In this document: positions 38,681 to 46,973 of the stretch, in pieces | Layout: each line of letters opens with the position of its first letter | Position numbering within the stretch: the stretch's first letter is position 1 | Source: Muribaculum sp. An289 | Lineage (GTDB): Bacteria; Bacteroidota; Bacteroidia; Bacteroidales; UBA932 | Assembly (NCBI RefSeq): GCF_002159555.1 | Contig: NZ_NFIV01000006.1 | Location: forward strand, 62,001-126,000 | Direction of reading: 5' to 3' | DNA length: 64,000 nt | Made by a program: the position numbers and the translations under genes | The notes under the pieces: model-generated | Database searches by the model: none | Seen by the model: only the letters and a program-made list of their open reading frames with translations | Told to the model about the DNA's origin: nothing

Positions 38681-39214
38681 TTATGGCAGCCAGAAATCTT
38701 CAACCAAGCCCTTGGCATTTGTCACATATCGTGCCAATGTGAAAAGATAATCCGACAACCTGTTAATATATTTTACCGTTTTCCGGACATCCTCTCCCTG
38801 CTGTCCTCCGATGGCGATGGAAGACCTCTCGCACCTGCGGCAGACAGTTCTGGCGACGTGGCACAGGGCCGCCTCCCTCGGTCCCGAAGGAAGCACGAAG
38901 GCCTTCTGTTCAGGAATCGTCTGTGTCATTTTGTCAATCTGCCCTTCGATCCAGGCGATATCCTCTTCCGGGAAAGCCGGCAGCGGTTTCGACGAATCCT
39001 CGGCCGCTATATGTGCCGAACCGTTCATCAGCGCGCATTGTATCCGCCGCAGTTCATAATCATGTTCCGGCAGCCCGGCGCGCAGAAGCCCGATCCATGA
39101 AATAAGCTCGTCGATATCGCCGTAAGCCATCACCCGCGGATGGTTTTTCGGAACCCTTTTTCCGCCGACGAGGGACGTTTTCCCCTCATCTCCGGTTTTA
39201 GTATAAATCTTCAT
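38681..39214 (-). CDS. Cob(I)alamin adenosyltransferase, PduO type
   Basis: A 177-residue cytoplasmic enzyme that transfers adenosyl from ATP to cob(I)alamin to make coenzyme B12. The N-terminal ATP-binding motif reads YTKTGDEGKTSLVGG, and the C-terminal motif is VARTVCRRCERSSI, both diagnostic for the PduO/MMAB family. It stands alone here between the target gene and folE, which is divergent. No cobalamin riboswitch was seen upstream. Confidence 0.93.
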   Translation of the reverse strand: MKIYTKTGDEGKTSLVGGKRVPKNHPRVMAYGDIDELISWIGLLRAGLPEHDYELRRIQCALMNGSAHIAAEDSSKPLPAFPEEDIAWIEGQIDKMTQTIPEQKAFVLPSGPREAALCHVARTVCRRCERSSIAIGGQQGEDVRKTVKYINRLSDYLFTLARYVTNAKGLVEDFWLP

Positions 39215-39304
39215 ATTTTCGTCCGTTTTCCAATTCTGTGCAAAAATTCAATCCAACCGCCAAAAATAAACATTAATATGAAAAAGTGTTTATGAAAATT
39301 TAAT

Positions 39305-39312
39305 TAATTTTG
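39305..39312 (+). promoter_or_regulatory. -7 box upstream of folE
   Basis: TAATTTTG matches TAnnTTTG, 46 bp before the folE start at 39358. An A/T-rich tract lies upstream. Confidence 0.5.
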
Positions 39313-39357
39313 CGGCTCTTTGGAAAATGAAAATAAAGGGCCAAATAATTCAAGACA

Positions 39358-39957
39358 ATGGCATACAGGAAAATAGAAAGCTACGACGAAGAAACGACCG
39401 CAAAACTGGCGGAACATTATAAGGCCATCCTCGAACTGATAGGGGAGGACCCTTCCCGTGAGGGCCTGCTGAAAACCCCCGAAAGGGTCGCGAAGGCCAT
39501 ACAGTTCCTGACGAACGGATATCTCCAGGACGGACGTGAAATCCTCATGGGGGCCTTGTTTGAAGAAAAATACAGCCAGATGGTTCTGGTAAAGGATATC
39601 GAGCTCTATTCTACCTGCGAACACCACATGCTTCCCTTCATAGGCAAGGCCCATGTGGCATACATCCCGAACGGCAGGATAACCGGTCTCAGCAAGATTG
39701 CCCGCGTGGTCGAATGTTATGCCCGTCGTCTCCAGGTCCAGGAAAGGCTTACTACCCAGATACTTGAATGCATAGATTCCACGCTCAAGCCCCTCGGGAC
39801 GGCAGTCGTAATAGAGGCCGCCCATACCTGCATGAGGCTCAGGGGAGTACAGAAGGAACACTCGCTTACAACAACCTCGGCCTTTTCAGGAGCCTTCCTC
39901 AAGGACCCCCGCACGAGGGAGGAATTCATGCACCTTATAGGCCAGAAGCTGGATTGA
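39358..39957 (+). CDS. folE: GTP cyclohydrolase I
   Basis: A 199-residue enzyme converting GTP to 7,8-dihydroneopterin triphosphate, the first step towards folate. Zinc ligands are Cys87 and His90 ([10 protein letters not shown]) and Cys158 ([10 protein letters not shown]). The substrate region [10 protein letters not shown] is present. Full length for the family. It is convergent with the cca gene; folP lies 18 kb away. Confidence 0.95.
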   Translation: MAYRKIESYDEETTAKLAEHYKAILELIGEDPSREGLLKTPERVAKAIQFLTNGYLQDGREILMGALFEEKYSQMVLVKDIELYSTCEHHMLPFIGKAHVAYIPNGRITGLSKIARVVECYARRLQVQERLTTQILECIDSTLKPLGTAVVIEAAHTCMRLRGVQKEHSLTTTSAFSGAFLKDPRTREEFMHLIGQKLD

Positions 39958-39986
39958 TTCCCTCTGCCCCCGGCAACTCTGCGCTG

Positions 39987-41411
39987 TCAGGCCTGTTCCG
40001 GCCAGCCGTAATGGGAGGCGACATATTCCCTCATCAGCCGTAAGGCGGCTTCCTTGTCGTTTTCGATGGTTCCGTCGAGAATCGCATTCTTGACGTGCTC
40101 CTTTATCTCTCCGATTTCGGGACCGGGGGCTATGCCGTATGTGGTCATTATGATTTCCCCGGTAACCGGGTTCTTGAAATTGCGGATGGCATCCTTTGCT
40201 TCGACTTCGGCGAGTTTTTCCCTTACCAGGGCGAAATTGTTTTTCAACATCTTGACCTTCCGCGGGTTCTTGGACGTTATGTCTGCCTCGCAGAGTTCCA
40301 TAAGGTCGTCTATGTCGTCCCCGGCATCGAAAAGAAGCCTCCTGACGGCCGAATCCGTAACCTCGTCGGTGACAAGGGCTATCGGCCTCAGATGGAGCGC
40401 TACGAGTTTCTGGACATATTTCATCTTCTCGTTCAGGGGCATGTGCAGGTTCTTGAATATCCCCGGCACCATCTTGGCCCCTACGGTGTCATGGGCGTGG
40501 AATGTCCAGCCGATTTTCGGGTCGTACCGTTTCGTGACGGCCTTACCCACGTCGTGCAACAGGCCGGCCCATCTCAGCCACAGGCCCGAGTCCGGGTTGT
40601 TGCGGCAGATATTGTCCACGACTTCCAATGTATGCCGGAAGTTGTCCTTGTGACCGTGTCCGTCTATGTTCTCGACTTTCTTGAGCCGTGTCAGTTCCGG
40701 AAGTATCTTTTCGAGCAGTTCCGTTTCGTCCAAAAGGAGGAATCCCTTGGACGGGCTCTCGCAGGAAAGTATCTTGTGCAGTTCTTCGGCTATCCTCTCC
40801 CTGGAAAGTATGTCCAGCCTGTCCTTGTTCTTCTTTATGGATTCGAGGGATTCGGGCACTATCGTAAAACCGAACCTCGTGGCGAAACGTATGGCCCTTA
40901 TCATGCGCAGAGGGTCGTCGCTGTAAGTGGTGTCGGGATCGAGGGGGGTGCGGATTATGCCGCCGGCAAGGTCCCTGATGCCCCCGAAGGGATCTATCAG
41001 TTCTCCGAAATTGTCCCTGCACAGGCTGAAAGCCATGGCGTTTATGGTGAAATCCCTCCTCAGCTGGTCGTCTTCGAGTGTCCCGTTCTCCACTATCGGC
41101 TTCCTCGATTCACGGTGGTACGACTCCTTTCTGGCCCCTACGAATTCGAGCTCTATGTCTTTATAACGTACCATTGCCGTCCCGAAATTCTTGAAAACCG
41201 AGATTTTCGAATGCACGGCGGCCCCTACGGCTTCGGCCAGTTCGATGCCGCTGCCTTCCACCACTATGTCTATATCCTTGCAGGGTATGTGAAGGAACGA
41301 ATCCCTGACATAGCCTCCGATGACGAAACTCCTTACGCCGAGTTTTGCGGCGCATTCCGAAACAATCCCGAAAACCGGATTGTCAAGATATCCTGAACCT
41401 ATCGTTGTCAT
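39987..41411 (-). CDS. cca: CCA tRNA nucleotidyltransferase / poly(A) polymerase with HD domain
   Basis: A 474-residue class II nucleotidyltransferase that adds or repairs the CCA end of tRNA. The head domain has GGYVRDSFLH and DIDIVVEGSG (metal-binding Asp residues). The arginine motif RDFTINAMAFS follows, and RFATRFGF lies in the neck. A C-terminal HD domain (HGHKDNFRHTLEVVDN, LLHDVGKAVTK) may give phosphohydrolase activity. It overlaps the stop of the upstream HSDR_N-like gene by 4 nt, so the two are translationally coupled. Confidence 0.93.
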   Translation of the reverse strand: MTTIGSGYLDNPVFGIVSECAAKLGVRSFVIGGYVRDSFLHIPCKDIDIVVEGSGIELAEAVGAAVHSKISVFKNFGTAMVRYKDIELEFVGARKESYHRESRKPIVENGTLEDDQLRRDFTINAMAFSLCRDNFGELIDPFGGIRDLAGGIIRTPLDPDTTYSDDPLRMIRAIRFATRFGFTIVPESLESIKKNKDRLDILSRERIAEELHKILSCESPSKGFLLLDETELLEKILPELTRLKKVENIDGHGHKDNFRHTLEVVDNICRNNPDSGLWLRWAGLLHDVGKAVTKRYDPKIGWTFHAHDTVGAKMVPGIFKNLHMPLNEKMKYVQKLVALHLRPIALVTDEVTDSAVRRLLFDAGDDIDDLMELCEADITSKNPRKVKMLKNNFALVREKLAEVEAKDAIRNFKNPVTGEIIMTTYGIAPGPEIGEIKEHVKNAILDGTIENDKEAALRLMREYVASHYGWPEQA

Positions 41412-41836
41412 ATAATCCCTTTCTGTCCTGCTGCCGCAACCATCTCCTCGTATGCCGGCAGCCTGTCCATATAACCGTATGGCGCCCCTTCTCCCGATGC
41501 CCGTTTGAAAAAGAACGTTTTCTTCCCGTTGGTGATGCAGATGTAAGGGACTCCGACGGCCATGTCATATCTGAGCGCCTGTTCCAGGACATCCCCGTCG
41601 AGCCTTACCGAAGGCTCCTTGCATTCGACTATGCAGACTTCCCTCAATTTTCTGTCATACACTATGATATCGGCCCTCAACGATTTTCCTCCGATATGCA
41701 GCTGCACTTCGCTCATCATGTGGGTGAGCGGGACACCTGCCGTTTTATGGAGCACGCCTATGAACCACTGCCTTACCTGCTCCTCCGGGGTCAGTCTGAC
41801 GAATTTTTTCCTCAACGGATCGAAAATATCCTCCAT
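41408..41836 (-). CDS. Stand-alone HSDR_N-type PDDEXK protein
   Basis: A 142-residue protein resembling the N-terminal nuclease domain of type I restriction R subunits, alone. Residues Glu43, Asp56 (SLRADIIVYD) and E71-C-K73 (CIVECKEPS) make a PDDEXK core, so it may bind or cut nucleic acid. It is immediately upstream of cca with 4-nt overlap, in the core genome rather than the element. Role unknown; such proteins are common in Bacteroidales as a short gene next to core genes. Confidence 0.8.
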   Translation of the reverse strand: MEDIFDPLRKKFVRLTPEEQVRQWFIGVLHKTAGVPLTHMMSEVQLHIGGKSLRADIIVYDRKLREVCIVECKEPSVRLDGDVLEQALRYDMAVGVPYICITNGKKTFFFKRASGEGAPYGYMDRLPAYEEMVAAAGQKGII

Positions 41837-41917
41837 ATCCTATGGATTTTGGCTCACAAAGGTACAAATTTTCTTAACTTTACGGGGTTTATTGCAATCG
41901 AAGTTAAAAATTGGTTT

Positions 41918-42958
41918 ATGGCAAAGGGTACAGGCAATACGGAAAACGTCTTCAATTCGGTCTCGTCCGACATCAGGGCCGGGCATTTCGCCCCGGTATA
42001 TCTGTTGATGGGAGAGGAGCAGTATTATATCGATAAAATATACGGCATGCTGATGGACAATGTCCTGACGGAAACGGAAGAGGACTTCAATCTGACCGTT
42101 TTCTACGGGGCGGACGTTACCGGGGCCGACATAGCGAACGCGGCCTCGCGCTATCCGATGATGGCCGAACGGCAGTTGGTGGCCGTGAGGGAGGCCCAGT
42201 CCGTAAAGAAACTCGACGACCTCCTTTCATATGTGGCTTCCCCCCTCGATACCACGGTGCTGGTGCTCTGTTACATGGGCAAGAGCATGGACAAGCGCAC
42301 CTCTTTATATAAGGAGATACTGAAAAAAGGTGTCGTTCTGGAGTCCCAGCCGGTCAGGGAGTATGAACTGCCGAGGTGGATTTCATCCTATTTTTCCTCC
42401 GAGGGTTTCAGCATCCAGCCACCGGCGGCAGCCCTTCTTGCCGAATATTCGGGAGCGGAACTGAGCAAAATTGCCGTGGAAGGTGATAAAATCATAAAAA
42501 GCCTCGAAGAAGGCAGGAAGGAGATACGGGTCGAGGACATCGAGCAGAATGTAGGGATTACCCGCCAGTTCAGTGTTTTCGAACTTACCAAGGCCCTTTC
42601 ATACAGGGATTCGGCAAAGGCGTTCCATATCGCCGCATATCTCGGGAACTCTCCCAATTTCGCACTTCCGGCGGCAGTGAACGCGCTTTTCCTGCATTTT
42701 TACAGAATCCTGAAATACGAAGCCCTGCTTAAAAGGAACCCGCAGGCCTCCGCCCAGGACAGGGCAAGGGAGATAGGCATAAATCCTTATTTCCTACAGG
42801 AATACGATATTGCCGCCAAGTCTTTCCCCGTAAGGAAATGCATGGCGGCGATAGCCGAAATCGAGGAGTATGACTACAAAAGCAAGGGTGGAGATGCCGG
42901 TGAGGCTTCGTCCGGAGAACTTTTGATGGAACTGGTTTCCAGACTCCTCGCTATATGA
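41918..42958 (+). CDS. holA: DNA polymerase III subunit delta
   Basis: A 346-residue clamp-loader subunit. It begins MAKGTGNTENVFNSV, then has VYLLMGEEQYYIDKIYGM, the region that contacts the beta clamp and ATPase partners, and a C-terminal helical bundle ending LLMELVSRLLAI. Start chosen at 41918 because the long upstream extension of the frame is antisense to the HSDR_N-like gene. Divergent from that gene by 81 bp, and convergent with the next lipoprotein gene, with 8-bp overlap of the ends. Confidence 0.9.
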   Translation: MAKGTGNTENVFNSVSSDIRAGHFAPVYLLMGEEQYYIDKIYGMLMDNVLTETEEDFNLTVFYGADVTGADIANAASRYPMMAERQLVAVREAQSVKKLDDLLSYVASPLDTTVLVLCYMGKSMDKRTSLYKEILKKGVVLESQPVREYELPRWISSYFSSEGFSIQPPAAALLAEYSGAELSKIAVEGDKIIKSLEEGRKEIRVEDIEQNVGITRQFSVFELTKALSYRDSAKAFHIAAYLGNSPNFALPAAVNALFLHFYRILKYEALLKRNPQASAQDRAREIGINPYFLQEYDIAAKSFPVRKCMAAIAEIEEYDYKSKGGDAGEASSGELLMELVSRLLAI

Positions 42959-43367
42959 GTTTCCTGAGGATTACCCCCTTCGAATTTTCCTCGTTCCAGA
43001 GCCAGTAAGTGTCCCCAGAGTTGAGGCTGACAACCATGTCGAGCTCCTCCTCGTTCATTTTTCCGTCCTTGAACCATTTGAGGGCCACCTTCCGGGTCGC
43101 GCCGACCTTCCCGATGCCGCCTTCGATTACCGCCTCGACATATTGCGACTGCGTATCGGTCATTATCCTGTATCTGCCGTCGGTAGTCGATGAAATCTGG
43201 CAGCTGTCGGCCACGAATTCGATTACGTAATTTCCCGATGAAACAAGGCCGGGTGAAGCCATTTCGGTGAATGCTTTCTGTGTCTCCGTCATTTTCAGGT
43301 CTTTCTGGCATGAAAACAAAACGAGTCCGGAGACGAGCAGACTGAAAATTATAATGATTTTCTTCAT
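42951..43367 (-). CDS. Small hypothetical lipoprotein
   Basis: A 138-residue protein with a lipoprotein signal (MKKIIIIFSLLVSGLVLFSC, Cys20). The rest is short beta-rich sequence (SSGNYVIEFVADSCQ, GDTYWLWNEEN). Family not recognised. It follows the M6 peptidase gene by 23 bp on the same strand, so it is likely cotranscribed and may be exported along with the protease. Confidence 0.75.
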   Translation of the reverse strand: MKKIIIIFSLLVSGLVLFSCQKDLKMTETQKAFTEMASPGLVSSGNYVIEFVADSCQISSTTDGRYRIMTDTQSQYVEAVIEGGIGKVGATRKVALKWFKDGKMNEEELDMVVSLNSGDTYWLWNEENSKGVILRKLI

Positions 43368-43390
43368 AATTATTAAAATATTTGTTGTTT

Positions 43391-45574
43391 TTATTTTTTG
43401 TCGTTTTCTTCTTCCGCTTCAGGAACATGTATGGTCGTGGCCACCCGTTCCTTCCTTCCGTCAGGATAGGTGATGATGGCACTCAGTTCCCGGTTGCCTT
43501 CGAATGCTATCACGAATTTGTCCGGGACCGTTATTATGTAGTCGCCGAGATACCAGTCGATTTTGCAGTCGCTGCTTTCGAGGTTTATGAGTTCCAGTTT
43601 TATCGTATTGCCCATTACGAGGGCGCTCCTGTTTATGAAAATATAAGGAAAATCGCTGTTCTGCTCGAAAGTAGTAAAATCAATGGAGTACTTCTCGCCT
43701 TCGATTCCGTTCTTGTCGTACCAGATGGTCACGGTGTATTCGGTGTCCACGGTCAGGTCCATGTAAGAAACCGTGTTCCCCTCGGCCTCCTGCTCGGATA
43801 CGGTATCCCCGTCCTTGTACGAGAGGTTTACGAAGGCGACGGCCTCTTCATCGGTCTTGTCCGTCTCCCATGACAGCATTACATTGCAGCCGGCTACCGT
43901 TATGCTGTGTTTCGTTATGGTCGGGAGGTCGAGCGCGTCCGCATCGAGCAGCTGGAAGACTACGTTGTCTTCCGACATGCGTATGCCGTACAGCTGGTAT
44001 CCGACTCTTTCTCCGCTCCAGCACACATAGTCTTCATGCGTTTCGGAAGAACAGTGCGTTATGGCCATCGGCCCGGGGAAGAAAATGTCCGCAGGGTTAT
44101 TCTTGTCTGCCGGGTACGATGCCTCTATGAGGTCGGCGCACTGGTGCAGAGGATAACTGTTCACTTCATTGTAAAGCCATCTTTCGCTGGCGGTGACCGG
44201 CCGTCCGTAATTGTATGAAGTCCCGGCATCGTTTTCCGATTTGTCGATATGGTAGACCAGCATTCCGGAGGCCGGTATGTAGGCATCCCAGCCCTCTTTT
44301 TTCCTGCATTCCACTATGAAGTATTCGTTTTCCGTATCGCTTTCTATCCTGATGAATTCATTTGAAACGTTGACAGGGGCAAGGCTCTGTTCCCCGGTGG
44401 ACAATTCCCTTGGAGAAGCTATTTCGAGCATTTCCCTTTCGAAAGCATTGTAATTCGGAGGGGTGTTTCCGTTGTTGTTGTATGACCCCGAATCCATGAT
44501 GGAAGTGGAGCCCCACAGGGCATCGGCCGTGGCCATTCCGTCGTAGTTGTAGCTTGTATCGTAGGCGTCCGACAGTCCGAGAATGTGGCTGAACTCATGG
44601 CAGAACGTCCCTATGGCCGTGAATCTCGACCCGTTCCCCGCTACCATCAGCTCAGATGTGCAGGCATATCTCGAAATCCTCACCCCGTCAAGGTACAGCT
44701 CCGGATTGTAGTAGTCCACAACGTATGCATGGGACCAGATATTGTCCGGATACAGGGCAGGATTCTGGGCCTCGTCATTCCCGGCGAAGAACATGAAAAC
44801 GAAATCGCAGACTCCGTCTCCGTCGCTGTCATACTGGCTGAAGTCGACTTCCGCATCCAGTCCCTCGCAGGCTTCCGCCACAAGTTCCGCGGGCGCTTTG
44901 TCGTTCCCCGAGTCATCGTTCCCGCCATAGTAGGCATATCCGTTTTTGGCAGTGTACGGGCCGTAGACATCGAACTGGAAATCCGCCAGCTCTCCGAACT
45001 GTGCCTTGAAGTAGTCCTTCGCGGAACCGTCAGCCCCGTTTTCCGAATATCCTTCCGAGTTCAGCAGCGAATTGAAACGGTCCTTGTCCCCTTCCGTAAA
45101 CGCCAGGTCGGGGAACTCGACAAGGATGACCGCCGCCTTGACCATGCCGCGGCCGGCAGTTCCCGCACGCGGGGTCATGTCCGCCCTTCTCCTTTCGTAG
45201 ATGCTGACGGCATCGTAGTATGCCCTCCTCTTGCTTCTCGCGTTTTCCTGCAATTGCGCGTATGGGATATTCCGGGCTGCGGCGACTATCTCCTTCGGGG
45301 TATTTTCCCCGCCAACAGCGTATTCCGTCACCGTCCTTTTCCCGTTTTCATAAATCACATATCTCAGGTAGCCGTCCGCACAAAGTGTCACCGCCGCACC
45401 GTCCTCGGTCGTCGTTATCTTGTAAAATTCATCGCCTGTAAAACGCACTGTCACGCACTTTCCGTCCGGTTGCGTTATCGTTGTGCTGCCGCTTCTTACA
45501 GGCGAGGCGCCGGCATGCAACGTACCTAATCCGGACAAGAGGACGAAGAATAGGATTTTCAAACGTTTTATCAT
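43391..45574 (-). CDS. Secreted M6-family metallopeptidase
   Basis: A 727-residue protein with a signal peptide (MIKRLKILFFVLLSGLGTLHAG). The zinc motif is HEFSH at residues 326-330 with LGLSDAYD after it, as in immune-inhibitor-A-like M6 peptidases. A propeptide of about 110 residues lies in front. The last 150 residues look like a fibronectin type III-like beta domain (LSWETDKTDEEAVAFVNLSY). It probably degrades host or dietary protein outside the cell. Start chosen at 45574; a longer frame would hide the signal peptide. Confidence 0.88.
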   Translation of the reverse strand: MIKRLKILFFVLLSGLGTLHAGASPVRSGSTTITQPDGKCVTVRFTGDEFYKITTTEDGAAVTLCADGYLRYVIYENGKRTVTEYAVGGENTPKEIVAAARNIPYAQLQENARSKRRAYYDAVSIYERRRADMTPRAGTAGRGMVKAAVILVEFPDLAFTEGDKDRFNSLLNSEGYSENGADGSAKDYFKAQFGELADFQFDVYGPYTAKNGYAYYGGNDDSGNDKAPAELVAEACEGLDAEVDFSQYDSDGDGVCDFVFMFFAGNDEAQNPALYPDNIWSHAYVVDYYNPELYLDGVRISRYACTSELMVAGNGSRFTAIGTFCHEFSHILGLSDAYDTSYNYDGMATADALWGSTSIMDSGSYNNNGNTPPNYNAFEREMLEIASPRELSTGEQSLAPVNVSNEFIRIESDTENEYFIVECRKKEGWDAYIPASGMLVYHIDKSENDAGTSYNYGRPVTASERWLYNEVNSYPLHQCADLIEASYPADKNNPADIFFPGPMAITHCSSETHEDYVCWSGERVGYQLYGIRMSEDNVVFQLLDADALDLPTITKHSITVAGCNVMLSWETDKTDEEAVAFVNLSYKDGDTVSEQEAEGNTVSYMDLTVDTEYTVTIWYDKNGIEGEKYSIDFTTFEQNSDFPYIFINRSALVMGNTIKLELINLESSDCKIDWYLGDYIITVPDKFVIAFEGNRELSAIITYPDGRKERVATTIHVPEAEEENDKK

Positions 45575-45591
45575 ATCCGTAAAAATTTTCT

Positions 45592-45599
45592 TATTTTTG
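45592..45599 (+). promoter_or_regulatory. -7 box for the PCMD gene
   Basis: TATTTTTG, matching TAnnTTTG, lies 44 bp before the start at 45643. It overlaps the leader of the divergent M6 gene. Confidence 0.4.
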
Positions 45600-45625
45600 A
45601 CGGTTAATTTTAAAAATTCGATTGG

Positions 45626-45633
45626 CAAATATA
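45626..45633 (-). promoter_or_regulatory. -7 box for the M6 peptidase gene
   Basis: TATATTTG on the minus strand, 52 bp before the M6 start at 45574. It lies within the spacer shared with the divergent PCMD gene. Confidence 0.5.
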
Positions 45634-45642
45634 ATAATAATT

Positions 45643-46644
45643 ATGATTAAACAGTTTGCGGAAAAATTATTCGTTGCGGTCATGGCGGCTTTCAGTTTGC
45701 CGCTTTTTGCCCAGAATGAAGTGAATCCCGTCAAAGATAATGACAGAAAGCTGGTAGAAGACATAGAGAAGGCGGGAAAATTCGATTTCTGGACTTTGAG
45801 GGTGATGGAAGAATCGGCGATCATCGGAGGCGATACGGCGTATCTGTATGAACCTTCCCTTGCAAACGATACCATTTCGGGACGGCAGGCATATATGAAT
45901 CCGGACGGCTGTGTGTGGAGGACCTCCAACGTCTATGCCGATGTCGTGGGAGTGGTGAAGACAAGCACGAGCGTGTTTCCCGAAAGGAGGGGGGACGGCT
46001 ATTGCGCCCGTCTGGAAACCTATTTCGAAGAACTGAAGGTCTTCGGACTGCTTAACATGGAGGTGACCGTGCAGGGCTCGATTTTTCTCGGAAGGCTTCC
46101 CGAACCGATACGCAATACGAGCAATCCCCAGGGAAAGCTCCTTTTCGGCTTCCCTTTTACTTCAAGGCCCTCTGCCCTTCAACTGGATTATAAGGCCATA
46201 GTAGGGAATGAGGCAGTCAAGGCCACGGGATTTTCCAAAAAGAAACCGTTGGGATATGCCGATTATGCAGACATAGTAATGATGCTCCAGTACAGATGGG
46301 AGGATGAGGAAGGCAACGTGTATGCCAAAAGGGTAGGGACGGCCTACGAACGGATTACCGAAAGCGTGACCGAGTGGCAGAACGGACATACCGTGCCTGT
46401 GAAATACGGCGACATTACATCCGACCCCGGTTACGAGCCTTATATGGGCCTTATCAAGGAAGAGGTTTCCAATTACACACTCAACAGCAAAGGCAAGTCC
46501 GTGCCTGTCCATGAAGTGGGCTGGGCGGAACCTGGCACCGAACCGAACTTCCTCATAATCCGTTTCTCGTCGAGTTACGGGGTTGCCTTCAGCGGCGGAA
46601 TCGGCAACAAATTCTGGATTGACAATGTGAAACTTGTCTTCTGA
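45643..46644 (+). CDS. PCMD-domain secreted protein
   Basis: A 333-residue protein with a signal peptide (FAEKLFVAVMAAFSLPLFAQ). The central and C-terminal part matches the PCMD domain (putative carbohydrate metabolism domain) of Bacteroidetes: LLFGFPFTSRPSALQLDYKA, RVGTAYERI, then FLIIRFSSSYGVAFSGGIG-K-WIDNVKLVF. The domain has a beta-sandwich fold associated with glycan binding. Divergent from the M6 gene; no polysaccharide-utilisation genes are adjacent. Start chosen at 45643. Confidence 0.8.
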   Translation: MIKQFAEKLFVAVMAAFSLPLFAQNEVNPVKDNDRKLVEDIEKAGKFDFWTLRVMEESAIIGGDTAYLYEPSLANDTISGRQAYMNPDGCVWRTSNVYADVVGVVKTSTSVFPERRGDGYCARLETYFEELKVFGLLNMEVTVQGSIFLGRLPEPIRNTSNPQGKLLFGFPFTSRPSALQLDYKAIVGNEAVKATGFSKKKPLGYADYADIVMMLQYRWEDEEGNVYAKRVGTAYERITESVTEWQNGHTVPVKYGDITSDPGYEPYMGLIKEEVSNYTLNSKGKSVPVHEVGWAEPGTEPNFLIIRFSSSYGVAFSGGIGNKFWIDNVKLVF

Positions 46645-46668
46645 GAAGGCTTTCAGGATTCAGGGCAA

Positions 46669-46710
46669 AAAGAAGAGGCCTTGCCGGTGATGGCAGGGCC
46701 TCCTCTTTAG
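46669..46710. terminator. Two-way terminator between the PCMD and H1-like genes
   Basis: gaggccttgcc and ggcagggcctc pair (one G-U) across a 6-nt loop, flanked by A-rich and T-rich arms (aaaaagaa / ctcttta). It ends both convergent genes. Confidence 0.7.
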
Positions 46711-46722
46711 TGGATGGTCAAT

Positions 46723-46896
46723 TTACTTCGAAGCTTCAACGGATGCTTTTCTGAAATCTTTCATCAATTTGCTGATGTTGAGGGCTGCTTTGCGTGCCCT
46801 TGTGCCGGCTGCCTTGTTCCCTTTTTCAACCTGTGCGTCGGCATTAGCGATGAAAGCATCGATTTCAGCCTTGATTTGATTTACAAGCTCTTTCAT
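46723..46896 (-). CDS. Histone H1-like (Hc1-type) protein
   Basis: A 57-residue protein: MKELVNQIKAEIDAFIANAD, then a Lys/Ala/Arg-rich stretch with GTRARKAALNISKLM and the end KASVEASK. Such short H1/Hc1-like proteins are abundant in Bacteroidetes and are thought to bind DNA. The gene has its own promoter box (46946-46953) and a shared terminator after the stop. It is the smallest well-supported gene here. Confidence 0.8.
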   Translation of the reverse strand: MKELVNQIKAEIDAFIANADAQVEKGNKAAGTRARKAALNISKLMKDFRKASVEASK

Positions 46897-46945
46897 GAAA
46901 TTAAAGTTAATGTGTTATACAATATGGTTAAATAGCAATTGTCTA

Positions 46946-46953
46946 CAAAAATA
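46946..46953 (-). promoter_or_regulatory. -7 box for the H1-like gene
   Basis: TATTTTTG on the minus strand, 50 bp upstream of the start at 46896. Confidence 0.45.
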
Positions 46954-46973
46954 GCAAAAAAAATCATTAAATA

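Noticed and set aside
41345-41917. N-terminal extension of the holA frame
   Set aside because: Runs antisense through the HSDR_N-like and cca gene ends; delta-subunit similarity begins at 41918.
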